A stretch of 33,790 nucleotides of DNA from Pseudomonadota bacterium (GTDB lineage Bacteria > Pseudomonadota > Alphaproteobacteria > Rhodobacterales > Rhodobacteraceae), in NCBI GenBank assembly GCA_021845805.1, contig JAJZVD010000035.1:1-33790 (forward strand), read 5' to 3'. The position numbers and the translations under genes are program-made. The notes under the pieces were generated by a model that saw only the letters and a list, made by a program, of their open reading frames with translations, was not told the origin of the DNA and made no database searches. Below are positions 7,549 to 15,635 of this stretch, in pieces (within the stretch, counting starts at the first letter, position 1; every line of letters begins with the position of its first letter).

Positions 7549-8326
7549 GCGCCTTCATCAGGTCGCGCACCTCCTGACGGGCGGCCACGTTCGAGATGTT
7601 TAGCTGGTCCACGCCCAGATCGCGCAGGTCCAGCAGCGTCAGCCCGCGCGGGAACAGTTCGCGGAAGATGACGCGTTCGGAGAAACCGGGCGCCACGCGG
7701 AAGCCGATGCGGCGCGAAAGGTCCGACAGCGCCTCGCCCACCTTCTTCTTGTTGTGCATCTGCTGCGCCCCCAGCCGGTTTCGCAGCACGATCCAGTCGA
7801 TCGGCTTCAGCCCCGCCTGAGCCCGCAACTGCCGGGCATTCCACACCATTTCGGCATAGATCGACGGCCCGCGCACCTTGCCGGTCTCCGGGTCGATATG
7901 GGCCAGCAGGTCGAAATCGACAAAGCTGTCGTTCATCGGCGTCACCAGCGTGTCTGCCAGCGAATGCGCCACCTGGCTCAGCCGGGTGTGGCTGCCGGGG
8001 CAGTCGATCACGATGAAGTCGTAGCGCGGCTCCATCTCCGAGATGGCGGCAGACAGGCGCTGGTCGAACGGGTTCTCGTTCGGCGCCAGCGTGCCGCGGT
8101 CGGCCTCGGGCAACTGGCGCAGCTCGGGCGAGGGCAGCGCCAGCCCCGCGCGGGTCGTCTGGGCCCGGCGGTTTTCCAGATAGCGGCCGAAGCTCTGCTG
8201 CCGCAGGTCCAGATCAAGCCCGCCCACCCGGTGCCCCATCCGGGCCAGCGCGGTGGCAACGTGCATGCATGTCGTCGATTTGCCGCTGCCGCCCTTCTCG
8301 TTCCCGAAAACGATGATATGCGCCAA
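7517..8326 (-). CDS. mipZ: Division-plane positioning ATPase MipZ
   Basis: 269 residues from a TTG start. The N-terminus reads (M)A-H-I-I-V-F-G-N-E-K-G-G-S-G-K-S-T, the deviant Walker A (11-18) of the ParA/MinD superfamily, followed by D-L-D-L-R-Q-x-S-F and Y-D-F-I-V-I-D-C-P-G, which distinguish MipZ. In Caulobacter, MipZ dimers bind the ParB-origin complex and DNA and inhibit FtsZ polymerisation away from midcell. The TTG at 8326 is preferred because it gives the family N-terminus and has AAGGGA upstream; a GTG nine codons earlier (8353) is less likely. The gene appears to be monocistronic; no parA/parB pair is near. Confidence 0.92.
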   Translation of the reverse strand: MAHIIVFGNEKGGSGKSTTCMHVATALARMGHRVGGLDLDLRQQSFGRYLENRRAQTTRAGLALPSPELRQLPEADRGTLAPNENPFDQRLSAAISEMEPRYDFIVIDCPGSHTRLSQVAHSLADTLVTPMNDSFVDFDLLAHIDPETGKVRGPSIYAEMVWNARQLRAQAGLKPIDWIVLRNRLGAQQMHNKKKVGEALSDLSRRIGFRVAPGFSERVIFRELFPRGLTLLDLRDLGVDQLNISNVAARQEVRDLMKALNLPGVSGDL

Positions 8327-8413
8327 GATCCCGTCCCTTGCCTTCGGCCGCACTCCGGCGGCGTTCCGCCGACCGTCATATGCCGGGGGCGGCCCGATGG
8401 GAAGCCTTGCGGA

Positions 8414-8845
8414 TCAGGAGGTGGGGGCACTGTCGTCGCAGCGCACCGCCGGGTCGATGCAGCGCACCACCGGCCAGTCCGCGCGGCCCCAGCAATAGCC
8501 CGCCGGCGCCTGCGTCAGTCGCAGCACCCAGATCGGCTGGCGGCCGTCGGCGGTGCGGGCGGGATCGCCCTCGCGCCGCAGGGTGATCGAGCCCGCGTCC
8601 GCCCCCAGGATGTCGTAGCGCGCATGGTCGGCAAGATCGCCCGACGGGCTTGCCGCCGGGTGCGTCCAGGTGAAGATCGCGTGCGGCGGGCTGGCCAGAA
8701 AACCCAGCCGATGCGGATTGCTCTGGCAGGATTGCGCCGGATCGACCGCGCTTCCGTAAACGCCCGCCGCCCGCGCGAACACGTCGGTTTCGGCCACGGC
8801 CGGGGTGGCGAGGGCAAGGGCAAGGGCGGGCAGCAGGCGCATCAT
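8414..8845 (-). CDS. Hypothetical secreted protein, 143 residues
   Basis: A short N-terminal signal peptide (M-M-R-L-L-P, then an Ala/Leu stretch ending T-P-A-V-A-E) indicates export to the periplasm. The mature part has four cysteines (40, 118, 129, 136), an even number compatible with two disulfides, and several Trp (60, 106, 119, 124). I do not recognise a family. The start is uncertain between two adjacent ATG codons; no strong ribosome binding site is seen. It lies just beyond the rpmE terminator on the same strand, so it is probably transcribed separately. Confidence 0.7.
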   Translation of the reverse strand: MMRLLPALALALATPAVAETDVFARAAGVYGSAVDPAQSCQSNPHRLGFLASPPHAIFTWTHPAASPSGDLADHARYDILGADAGSITLRREGDPARTADGRQPIWVLRLTQAPAGYCWGRADWPVVRCIDPAVRCDDSAPTS

Positions 8846-8871
8846 CGCCGCAGGATGCCCGAACGGCACGC

Positions 8872-8902
8872 AAACGAAAAGGGCGCCCGCAAGGAGGCGC
8901 CC
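8872..8902 (-). terminator. Intrinsic terminator of the ffh-rpmE operon
   Basis: On the minus strand: GGGCGCC, 8-base loop, GGCGCCC, then TTTTCGTTTG. A 7-bp GC stem directly followed by a T-rich run, 24 bases after the rpmE stop. It shares its stem core with the tRNA-Ala terminator at 18964. Confidence 0.88.
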
Positions 8903-8925
8903 GATCCGATGTTTCGCAGGATGGC

Positions 8926-9147
8926 TCAGAAGCCGAGGCCCGCGTACTTGTTCTTGAACTTCGACACGCGCCCGCCGGTATCCATCAGCCGCGCGTTGCC
9001 GCCCGTCCAGGCGGGGTGCGCCAGCGGATCGATGTCCAGCGCCATCTGCTCGCCTTCCTTGCCCCAGGTCGAACGGGTGCGGAAGGTGGTGCCGTCGGTC
9101 ATCTTCACTTCGATGAAGTGGTAATCGGGGTGGGTATTCGCCTTCAT
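8926..9147 (-). CDS. rpmE: 50S ribosomal protein L31
   Basis: 73 residues, beginning [10 protein letters not shown], the L31 signature. It contains no cysteine, so this is the zinc-independent (C-minus) form of the larger-subunit protein that bridges to the 30S head. It follows rplS by 11 bases and is the last gene of the translation operon, with a terminator directly behind. AGGAGCG before the ATG is a usable ribosome binding site. Confidence 0.95.
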   Translation of the reverse strand: MKANTHPDYHFIEVKMTDGTTFRTRSTWGKEGEQMALDIDPLAHPAWTGGNARLMDTGGRVSKFKNKYAGLGF

Positions 9148-9158
9148 GGTCCCGCTCC

Positions 9159-9542
9159 TTACGCGTCGGCGCCGTCTTTGGCTTTGTAGTTGGTGACCTC
9201 GGCGATCCGGGCCGACTTGCCGCGGCGGTCGCGCAGGTAATACAGCTTGGCGCGGCGGACGCGGCCACGGCGCACCACTTCGATCGAGTCGATGTTGGTC
9301 GAATAGAGCGGGAAGACCCGCTCCACGCCTTCGCCGAACGAGATCTTGCGCACGGTGAACGAGGCCGCGAGCGTGTTGCCGCCCTTGCGGCTGATGCAGA
9401 CGCCTTCGTAGGCCTGCACGCGCGAGCGCGAGCCTTCGGTCACCTTGTAGCCGACGCGAACGGTGTCGCCGGCCTTGAAATCCGGAATCGTCTTGCCGAG
9501 CGCAGCAATCTGCTCGGCTTCGAGTTGCGCGATAATGTCCAT
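9159..9542 (-). CDS. rplS: 50S ribosomal protein L19
   Basis: 127 residues, matching L19 throughout: F-K-A-G-D-T-V-R-V in the N-terminal half, R[11 protein letters not shown] in the middle and [14 protein letters not shown] at the C-terminal side. L19 sits at the 30S-50S interface. It is placed between trmD and rpmE; the rpsP-rimM-trmD-rplS order is the classic bacterial one. Confidence 0.97.
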   Translation of the reverse strand: MDIIAQLEAEQIAALGKTIPDFKAGDTVRVGYKVTEGSRSRVQAYEGVCISRKGGNTLAASFTVRKISFGEGVERVFPLYSTNIDSIEVVRRGRVRRAKLYYLRDRRGKSARIAEVTNYKAKDGADA

Positions 9543-9590
9543 CGCTTGTCCTCTGCCTGGCGGGGGTGTGCCCCCTGGTGTGATGCGGCC

Positions 9591-10424
9591 TCAGAGCTCT
9601 TGGTCTTCGTCCGGGTCCCCACCATGCTTGGCACGGTAAGCCCGCCAGAGATCAGGTCGGCGTTCCTTGGTCAGCCTTTCGGCCATGTCCCGGCGCCAGG
9701 CGGCGATATTCGCGTGATGGCCCGAAAGAAGAATCTCGGGGATCGCGCGGCCTTCCCAGACCGGGGGTCGTGTGTACTGCGGAAATTCGAGAAGTCCGTC
9801 CGAAAAGGATTCCTCTTCGGCGGACGCCTGATTCCCGAGCACGCGGGGTATAAGGCGAACGGTGGCGTCGATCAAGGCCTGCGCCGCGATCTCGCCGCCG
9901 GTCAGGACGAAATCGCCCAGACTGATCTCCTCGACCCCGTAATGCTCCAGCACCCGCTCGTCCACCCCCTCGAACCGGCCGCAGAGCAGCGTGAGGCCCT
10001 GCGCCGCCGAAAGCCTGCGTGCGGTCGCCTGGTCGAATGGCTTGCCGCGGGGCGACAGGTAGATGACCGGCCAGGCCGCGCGGTCGGGCGGCGTGCCGAT
10101 CGAGGCCTGGTCCAGCGCGCGCGCCACGACATCGGCGCGCAGCACCATGCCCGCGCCGCCGCCTGCGGGGGTGTCGTCGACGTTCCGGTGGCGCCCCTCG
10201 CCAAAGCTGCGAAGGTCGATGGTTTCCAGTGCCCACAGCCCCATGTCCAGCGCCTTGCCGGTCAGGCTGAGCCCCAGCGTGCCGGGGAAGGCCTCGGGAA
10301 ACAGGGTGATGATGCGGGCCGTCCACGCGCCCGCAAGGCGGCGCGGCCCCTCCATCAGGTCCGCAGGCTTCAGCGACGCCGAGATCGACACACGGCCGTG
10401 CGATTTCGGCTTGGGATCGGTCAC
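9591..10424 (-). CDS. trmD: tRNA (guanine-37 N1)-methyltransferase
   Basis: 277 residues. TrmD methylates G37 next to the anticodon, using S-adenosylmethionine, and prevents +1 frameshifting. The trefoil-knot region reads [13 protein letters not shown] and, a little later, [11 protein letters not shown]; the C-terminal part has [12 protein letters not shown]. The GTG at 10424 is preferred since it overlaps the stop of the preceding gene as GTGA and has AGGAAG just before it; the next Met is 23 codons further in. This gives an N-terminal extension (K-S-H-G-R) of about 35 residues before the core I-I-T-L-F-P-E-A-F. Confidence 0.95.
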   Translation of the reverse strand: MTDPKPKSHGRVSISASLKPADLMEGPRRLAGAWTARIITLFPEAFPGTLGLSLTGKALDMGLWALETIDLRSFGEGRHRNVDDTPAGGGAGMVLRADVVARALDQASIGTPPDRAAWPVIYLSPRGKPFDQATARRLSAAQGLTLLCGRFEGVDERVLEHYGVEEISLGDFVLTGGEIAAQALIDATVRLIPRVLGNQASAEEESFSDGLLEFPQYTRPPVWEGRAIPEILLSGHHANIAAWRRDMAERLTKERRPDLWRAYRAKHGGDPDEDQEL

Positions 10425-10840
10425 GCTTCCTGTGCTCCAGCTGTGCTGCGGGTCCGGTCCGGGCCGGATTGCAGCAGCCGCACCAGCGGCAGCGCCAGGA
10501 ACGACAGCCCCAGCGCCAGCCCAAGCGGCACATGCGGCAGATGTCCCGTGACGCCGCCGACCCCGCGGCCCAGGATGAAGCAGAACACCACCAGCACGAC
10601 CTGCGTCGCCGTGCGCAGCGCCACGCGGGCCAGCCGACGCGGCGTCGGCCGTCGCCGGCCGAGCCCGAAGCGCCGCGCATCGCGGATGTCGGGGCGCAGG
10701 ATCACGATCCACATCAGGAACAGACCGGCATAGACCGGCACCACGGACCAGCCATAGCCCCCAAGCCCCGCCAGCATCGCGCCAAAGTAAAGCATCCCCG
10801 CGCAAAACATGAACATCTGGCGGCGCAGACTTGGGGTCAT
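10421..10840 (-). CDS. Hypothetical inner-membrane protein between rimM and trmD
   Basis: 139 residues with about four hydrophobic segments (roughly 9-30, 33-48, 78-98, 105-122), a basic loop between the second and third (R-R[12 protein letters not shown]) and a polar C-terminus. No domain recognised. It overlaps rimM by ATGA at its start and trmD by GTGA at its end, so it is translated in a tightly coupled chain with two essential-type tRNA/ribosome factors. Whether it has any part in translation or is a passenger cannot be told; insertion between rimM and trmD is not the common bacterial order. Confidence 0.85.
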   Translation of the reverse strand: MTPSLRRQMFMFCAGMLYFGAMLAGLGGYGWSVVPVYAGLFLMWIVILRPDIRDARRFGLGRRRPTPRRLARVALRTATQVVLVVFCFILGRGVGGVTGHLPHVPLGLALGLSFLALPLVRLLQSGPDRTRSTAGAQEA

Positions 10841-11352
10841 TCCAGCAATCCTTCCGGTATGTCAGCGACGATCCGGCCTGCGGCCAGATCGACTGTCGGA
10901 ACGATTTCACGCGTGAAAGGCAGAAGTGCGGCAGATTTCGGGCCCGCGCGGCGAACTTCGAGCAGGTCTCCGGCGCCGTGGTTGTGCACCGCGCTGACCG
11001 TGCCCACGACCCCGCCGCCGGTGTCGTAGACGGTCAGGCCGATCAGGTCGGCGTGGTAGAATTCATCGTCGCCCAGCGCCGGAAGCCGGTCGCGGCCGAC
11101 ATAAAGCGACACGCCGCGCAGCGCGTCGGCCTCTTCCTTGCTCGTCACCCCCGAGAGGCGCGCGGCAAACCCGTTCGGGATCGCGCGCGTCAGGGTCACG
11201 CGGAAGCTGCGGCCGCCGTCCTCGGTGGTCAGCGGGCCGTAGGAGGCGATCGCCTCGGGGTCGGAGCAGAAGCTTTTCAGCCGCACCTCGCCGCGGACCC
11301 CGAAGGCCCCGGCGATGGCGCCGATGCAGACACGATCATTCTCTTCGGTCAT
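10837..11352 (-). CDS. rimM: Ribosome maturation factor RimM
   Basis: 171 residues: N-terminal RimM beta-barrel ([19 protein letters not shown]) and C-terminal PRC-barrel-like domain (F-Y-H-A-D-L-I-G-L-x-V). RimM binds protein S19 and assists late assembly of the 30S head. It follows rpsP with a strong stem-loop in between, and its stop overlaps the start of the membrane protein gene. GGAG in front of the ATG. Confidence 0.95.
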   Translation of the reverse strand: MTEENDRVCIGAIAGAFGVRGEVRLKSFCSDPEAIASYGPLTTEDGGRSFRVTLTRAIPNGFAARLSGVTSKEEADALRGVSLYVGRDRLPALGDDEFYHADLIGLTVYDTGGGVVGTVSAVHNHGAGDLLEVRRAGPKSAALLPFTREIVPTVDLAAGRIVADIPEGLLE

Positions 11353-11379
11353 CTTCCGCTCCGCTTGGCGCTTCGGCAG

Positions 11380-11412
11380 GGCCGGGCAGGCACGGTGCGC
11401 GCCTGCCCGGCC
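11380..11412 (-). promoter_or_regulatory. 12-bp perfect stem-loop between rpsP and rimM
   Basis: GGCCGGGCAGGC (11380-11391), a 9-base loop, and GCCTGCCCGGCC (11401-11412) are exact complements. It starts eight bases after the rpsP stop on the minus strand. No T-run follows in the reading direction, so it is more likely an attenuator, a processing site or a 3' stabiliser that raises S16 output above RimM and TrmD than a full terminator. Confidence 0.7.
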
Positions 11413-11419
11413 GTGCGGA

Positions 11420-11770
11420 TCATTCCGCGGCGGCTTCGGCCTTCTTGGCCTTGGCGGCGGCGCGTTCCTGGGCCTTCTTGCCCGGCACGGCCGACTTCGG
11501 GTTGTTGCGCTCGGTCTTCGGGCGGGCGCCTGCGGCTTCCAGCATGCGGGCCACGCGGTCGGTCGGCTGGGCGCCCTGGCTCAGCCAGTAGGTGACGCGC
11601 TCCATGTTCATCTTGACGCGGTTCTCGTCGTCCTTGGCCAGCATCGGGTCATAGACGCCCAGCTTCTCGATGAAACGGCCGTCGCGCGGCATGCGGCTGT
11701 CGGACGCGACGATGGCGTAGTGCGGGCGCTTCTTCGAGCCACCGCGGGCCAGACGGATTTTCATGGACAT
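11420..11770 (-). CDS. rpsP: 30S ribosomal protein S16
   Basis: 116 residues. The S16 core ([14 protein letters not shown] and [10 protein letters not shown]) is followed by an Ala/Lys-rich tail common in alphaproteobacteria. AAGGAGA lies before the ATG at 11770; a second ATG two codons later (11764) would give the shorter, more usual M-K-I-R-L start. S16 is an early 30S assembly protein. Confidence 0.97.
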   Translation of the reverse strand: MSMKIRLARGGSKKRPHYAIVASDSRMPRDGRFIEKLGVYDPMLAKDDENRVKMNMERVTYWLSQGAQPTDRVARMLEAAGARPKTERNNPKSAVPGKKAQERAAAKAKKAEAAAE

Positions 11771-11813
11771 GGTCGTTTTCTCCTTGGGGGTTGGGCAAGA
11801 CGGCGGGTGCCGC

Positions 11814-12110
11814 CTATTTTTGCAGTTTCTCGTGGTGCCTGATGACTTCGGAAATGATGAAGTTCAGGAATTTCCTGGCAAATTCCGGGTCAAGATCGGC
11901 CTCGGATGCCAGCCGTTCCAGCCGGGCGATCTGCCGCGCCTCGCGCGCGGGGTCCGACGGCGGCAGGTCGTGGGCGGCCTTCAGGCGGCCCACGGACTGG
12001 GTATGCTTGAACCGTTCGGCCAGGGTGTAGACAAGGATCGCGTCGAGCCGGTCGATGGATTCGCGATGCTCTTTCAGCAGGTCCTGGGCGCGGGTGGCGG
12101 CGTCGGTCAT
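11814..12110 (-). CDS. Chorismate mutase (AroQ type)
   Basis: 98 residues, the size of a free-standing AroQ-class all-helical chorismate mutase, which turns chorismate into prephenate for phenylalanine and tyrosine synthesis. Visible are R-x-x-I-D-R-L-D near 16-23 and the V-G-R-L-K (40-44) with D-P-A-R-E-A-R, which supply active-site basic residues in this fold. Its start overlaps the stop of the double-GNAT gene as ATGA. It sits in the translation operon between acetyltransferase genes and rpsP; no other aromatic synthesis gene is near. Confidence 0.93.
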   Translation of the reverse strand: MTDAATRAQDLLKEHRESIDRLDAILVYTLAERFKHTQSVGRLKAAHDLPPSDPAREARQIARLERLASEADLDPEFARKFLNFIISEVIRHHEKLQK

Positions 12111-13186
12111 TGCAGATCCTCCGGGCGGGGGTGGCGGAAGACGAGGCAGGGCTCGGTTCCGGGATGGGCGGCGGCGGAATCCTCGACCGCGCCAAGGCGG
12201 CGGGCCAGCGCGATGGAACGCGCGTTGTCGGGGTGGATGTAGCTGACGGCGGTGCGCCAGCCGAACGTGTCATAGGCGAAGCGGCGCGCGGCCTGCGCGG
12301 CCTCGGCGGCATAGCCCCGGCCTTCCAGATCGTCGGCCCAGATCGTCCAGCCGATCTCGGGCTCGGGCCAGCCGTCGGGGTACCAGGGGCCGACGGTGCC
12401 GATCGCGCGGCCGGTCGCGCGCTCTTCCACCACGAACTGGCTGAAGCCGCGCAAGAGCCAGTGGCCGACCATGTGGCCGAACCCGCGCCAGGCGGTTTCC
12501 CGGTCATAATCGGCGGGGCGGACGAAGCGGGCGCGGTCGGACAGGCCGAAGGCCAGGAACGGCTCGAAATCCGCCAGCCGCGCGGCGCGCAGGATCAGCC
12601 GTTCGGTCTCGATGACCGGCGTGTTCACCAGCGCGGCGCGCGCGGTGGCGGGCAGCGGCGCGGCGGGCCCCGCCGGATGGCGCCAGATGCGGAAGGTAAA
12701 GCCCATCTCGGTCACAGGGGCTGCGTCGGGCACGGCCCCCAGCCGCTGCGCCAGCGCGGCCGAGCGGGTGTTGTCGTCGTCGATCCGGCTGATCAGCGGG
12801 CTGATCCCCAGCGCGCGCGCATAGGCCCGTGCTGCCTCGGCCGCCTCGCGGACATAGCCCTTGCCCTCGGCCGCGCCATCCCACAGCCACCAGGCCATGT
12901 CGGGCGGATCGTAGCCTTCCGGCCCCCAGGGCCCAGTCGCCCCCAGCGCGCGGTCGCTGCCCTTCACGCAGAACACAAGCGGGCCATAGCCGCGCAGCGC
13001 CCAGTGGCCCAGGTGGTGGCCAAAGCTGCGCCAGGCCACGGCCCGGGTCGGCTGGGGCGGGGTCACGAAGGCGGCCCGGTCCGACAGGAAGAAATCGGCA
13101 AACACCGGCCAGTCGGCCGCCCGCGCGGCGCGCAGGTTCAGCCGGTCGGTCTCGAAGACCGGGGTGTTCACCAGCGCAGGCGTCAT
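12107..13186 (-). CDS. Two-domain GNAT acetyltransferase (tandem fusion)
   Basis: 359 residues made of two homologous GNAT domains, about 1-175 and 185-350, joined by a Pro/Ala linker. Both open with A-L-V-N-T-P-V followed by E-T-(D/E)-R-L and both carry the acetyl-CoA pyrophosphate loop (E-G-K-G-Y-V-R-E-A-A and E-G-R-G-Y-A-A-E-A-A) and a D-N-x-R-S-x-A-L-A-x-R-L-G-A end motif. They look like RimJ/RimL-type transferases acting on protein N-termini or small amines; the acceptor is unknown. No frameshift separates them; the fusion is continuous. The gene is joined to chorismate mutase and to the upstream 28-codon frame by ATGA overlaps. Confidence 0.9.
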   Translation of the reverse strand: MTPALVNTPVFETDRLNLRAARAADWPVFADFFLSDRAAFVTPPQPTRAVAWRSFGHHLGHWALRGYGPLVFCVKGSDRALGATGPWGPEGYDPPDMAWWLWDGAAEGKGYVREAAEAARAYARALGISPLISRIDDDNTRSAALAQRLGAVPDAAPVTEMGFTFRIWRHPAGPAAPLPATARAALVNTPVIETERLILRAARLADFEPFLAFGLSDRARFVRPADYDRETAWRGFGHMVGHWLLRGFSQFVVEERATGRAIGTVGPWYPDGWPEPEIGWTIWADDLEGRGYAAEAAQAARRFAYDTFGWRTAVSYIHPDNARSIALARRLGAVEDSAAAHPGTEPCLVFRHPRPEDLQ

Positions 13187-13269
13187 GCGGCGGCCCCCGG
13201 CCCGGCATCGGCCGACCGGCGCATGCGCAGCGTCCGCCGCGCGGTGGTGTGGGTGGGTGCCCGGGTCAT
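13183..13269 (-). CDS. Possible 28-residue ORF bridging two GNAT genes
   Basis: An ATG at 13269 overlaps the stop of the upstream GNAT gene as ATGA, and its TGA (13185-13183) overlaps the ATG of the double-GNAT gene, again as ATGA. In between are 28 sense codons, Arg/Thr/Ala rich, starting M-T-R-A-P-T-H-T-T-A-R-R. No family recognised. It may be a real microprotein, a translation-coupling leader that carries ribosomes across the gap, or a remnant of a linker between formerly fused GNAT domains. The two exact overlaps are the only evidence. Confidence 0.4.
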   Translation of the reverse strand: MTRAPTHTTARRTLRMRRSADAGPGAAA

Positions 13270-13799
13270 CGTTCGGCCTTGCGCGGCCCGGGGTGGCGGT
13301 AGATGCGCGCGGGCTTGCCCGCGGGCGAGGTCCAGTCGCGCTCGAACGTGGCCCCCAGCCGCTCGGCCAGCGCGATCGACCGCGCGTTGTCGGGCGCGAT
13401 CACGCTGGTCAGCGTGGTCCAGGCCAGCGTGTCATAGGCGAAGGCGCGCAGGCGCAGGGCGGCTTCGCGGGCAAAGCCACGCCCCTCGAACCCGTCGAAC
13501 AGCACCCAGCCCAGTTCCGGTTCCGGCCAGCCCTCGGGGTTCCAGAACCCGGCCTGCCCGACATGGGCGCCGGTGTCGCGTTCGATCAGCCGAAACAGGC
13601 CGTAGCCCCGCAGCAGCCAGTGGCCCATCTCGGCGGCAAAGGCCCGCCAGGCCGCCGCCCGGTTTTGCGGGCCGCCCATGTAGCGGCTGCGTTCGCTGGC
13701 CCAGTAATCGGCGTAGGGCGTGAAATCCAGCGCCTCGGGCGCCCGCAGGATCAGGCGCTCGGTGGTCAGGACGGGGGCATCGATCAGGGCAAGGCTCAT
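13266..13799 (-). CDS. GNAT family acetyltransferase, single domain
   Basis: 177 residues, homologous over its whole length to both halves of the double-GNAT protein: A-L-I-D-A-P-V-L-T-T-E-R-L at the start, acetyl-CoA loop E-G-R-G-F-A-R-E-A-A, and D-N-A-R-S-I-A-L-A-E-R-L-G-A near the end. It probably transfers an acetyl group to a protein N-terminus or amine (RimJ/RimL type). The ATG at 13799 lies four bases after the ffh stop; an upstream in-frame start would overlap ffh and is less likely. Confidence 0.9.
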   Translation of the reverse strand: MSLALIDAPVLTTERLILRAPEALDFTPYADYWASERSRYMGGPQNRAAAWRAFAAEMGHWLLRGYGLFRLIERDTGAHVGQAGFWNPEGWPEPELGWVLFDGFEGRGFAREAALRLRAFAYDTLAWTTLTSVIAPDNARSIALAERLGATFERDWTSPAGKPARIYRHPGPRKAER

Positions 13800-13803
13800 C
13801 GCG

Positions 13804-15315
13804 TCACTTCTTCTTGCCGAACCCGCCAAGGCCCGACAGGCCCTGCGGCAGCTTCAGCCCGCCACCGCCCAGGCCCGGCAGGCCCGAGGGCATCTTGCCC
13901 TTGGCCAGATCGGCGGCGGCCTTCATCTGTTCGGGGTCGAGGTTGGAGAAATCGGGCAGGCGGCCTTCCTTGCGGCCCGCGAACATGTCCTTCATCGCGG
14001 CCTTCAGCATCCCGCCCTTGCCCAGCTTCTTCATCGTGTCCGCCATCTGGCGGTGCATCTTCAAAAGCTTGTTCAGCTCGGCCACATCCAGCCCCGCACC
14101 GGCCGCGATGCGGCGCTTGCGGCTTGCCTGCAGAAGGTCCGGGTTCGCGCGTTCCTTCCTGGTCATCGAGTTGATCAGCGCGATCTGGCGTTTCAGCATC
14201 CGGTCATCCAGACCCGCCGCCTCGGCCGCCTTCGACATCTTGCCCATGCCGGGCAACATGCCCATGATCGATTGCATCCCGCCCATCTTCAGCATCTGGT
14301 CAAGCTGGGCCTTCAGGTCGTTCATGTTGAACAGACCCTTCTGGAACCGCTTCATCGCGCGTTCCATCTGTTCGGCTTCCAGCGTCTCCTGCGCCTTCTC
14401 GACCAGTGCCACGATGTCGCCCATGCCCAGGATGCGGCCGGCGACACGCTCGGGCTCGAAGGTCTCGATGGCGTCCATCTTCTCGCCGAGGCCGACGAAG
14501 CGGATCGGCTTGCCGGTGACTGCGCGCATCGACAGCGCGGCCCCCCCGCGGCCGTCGCCGTCCATCCGGGTCAGCACCACGCCGGTGATGCCCACCTTGC
14601 CGTCGAACTCGGTCGCGACGTTCACCGCGTCCTGCCCGGTCAGGCCGTCGACCACCAGAAGCGTTTCGCGCGGGGCCACCACGTCGCGGACGGCCTGCAC
14701 CTCGTCCATCAGCACTTCGTCGATGTGCAGACGGCCCGCGGTGTCGAGCATGTAGACATCATAGCCGCCAAGGCTGGCCTGCGTCCTGGCGCGCCGGGCG
14801 ATCTGCACCGCGGTCTCGCCCTTCACGATCGGCAGCGTGTCGACCCCGATCTGCGCGCCGAGGATCGCCAGCTGCTCCATCGCCGCCGGGCGGTTGGTGT
14901 CGAGCGAGGCCATCAGCACCCGCTTGCCGTTCTTTTCCTTCAGCCGCTTGGCAAGCTTGGCCGTGGTGGTCGTCTTGCCCGAGCCCTGCAGGCCCACCAT
15001 CAGGATGGGCGAAGGCGGGTTGTCGATCTTCAGCGCGTCCGCCGGGCCTTCGCCGCGCAGCACGTCGATCAGCGCGTCATGGACGATCTTGACGACCTGC
15101 TGGCCGGGCGTCACGGATTTCGTCACCGCTTGGCCCGCGGCCTCTTTCTGCACCTTCGCCACGAAATCGCGGGCCACGGGCAGGGACACGTCGGCCTCGA
15201 GCAGCGCGGTACGCACTTCGCGCAGCGCGGTGGCAACGTCGGCCTCCGACAGGGCGCCCTGCTTCGTCAGCCGGTCGAACACGCCGCCGAGCCGGGCGGA
15301 AAGGTTCTCGAACAT
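13804..15315 (-). CDS. ffh: Signal recognition particle protein Ffh
   Basis: 503 residues. N domain (1-about 85), G domain with the GTP loop G-L-Q-G-S-G-K-T-T (108-116) and D-T-A-G-R, then a methionine-rich M domain (about 300-430) which binds 4.5S RNA and signal sequences, and a Gly/Leu-rich tail of about 50 residues ending in three Lys. It directs inner-membrane proteins co-translationally to FtsY and SecYEG. AGGAGG nine bases before the ATG at 15315 fixes the start. It is the first gene of the long minus-strand operon ending with rpmE. Confidence 0.97.
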   Translation of the reverse strand: MFENLSARLGGVFDRLTKQGALSEADVATALREVRTALLEADVSLPVARDFVAKVQKEAAGQAVTKSVTPGQQVVKIVHDALIDVLRGEGPADALKIDNPPSPILMVGLQGSGKTTTTAKLAKRLKEKNGKRVLMASLDTNRPAAMEQLAILGAQIGVDTLPIVKGETAVQIARRARTQASLGGYDVYMLDTAGRLHIDEVLMDEVQAVRDVVAPRETLLVVDGLTGQDAVNVATEFDGKVGITGVVLTRMDGDGRGGAALSMRAVTGKPIRFVGLGEKMDAIETFEPERVAGRILGMGDIVALVEKAQETLEAEQMERAMKRFQKGLFNMNDLKAQLDQMLKMGGMQSIMGMLPGMGKMSKAAEAAGLDDRMLKRQIALINSMTRKERANPDLLQASRKRRIAAGAGLDVAELNKLLKMHRQMADTMKKLGKGGMLKAAMKDMFAGRKEGRLPDFSNLDPEQMKAAADLAKGKMPSGLPGLGGGGLKLPQGLSGLGGFGKKK

Positions 15316-15635
15316 CTGCGGCCTCCTGCCGGTTGCACCTCTGCCGGGCCATATGGGCACCGACGCCTCAAACGCCAACGTCACCCGCGGGCGCAACGCG
15401 CTGGCGGATGGCGATCCCGGGACATGCCCAAGGGACCGGGGGTCATGGCGAACCTCCGGGATTGGGGCCGTATACGCCCTTGCGGTCTGCGGGTCAACGG
15501 GGGTGGGCGGGCGCGCCCTGGCCCCGCACCCAGCCGGGCCGCCGCCCCGGTGCCGTCGCGGAACGGAAAAATCCTCAACCCCCTCGCCGCGGCGCCGGGA
15601 TGCGCTATCGTCTGGGCAGGAATGCGGAGGGACGG
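15316..15635. promoter_or_regulatory. Divergent intergenic region ffh / glycosyltransferase
   Basis: 320 bp without a convincing gene. On the minus strand TTGGCG (complement of 15373-15378), 17 bases, then CATATG (15350-15355) is a possible, imperfect -35/-10 pair for ffh. On the plus strand the last bases hold the glycosyltransferase ribosome binding site GGAGGG (15626-15631). No RNA gene, in particular no 4.5S RNA, was recognised. Confidence 0.35.

Noticed and set aside
9562-9575. GGGGG/CCCCC hairpin between rplS and trmD.
   Set aside because: Only five pairs, no T-run; common by chance in this composition.
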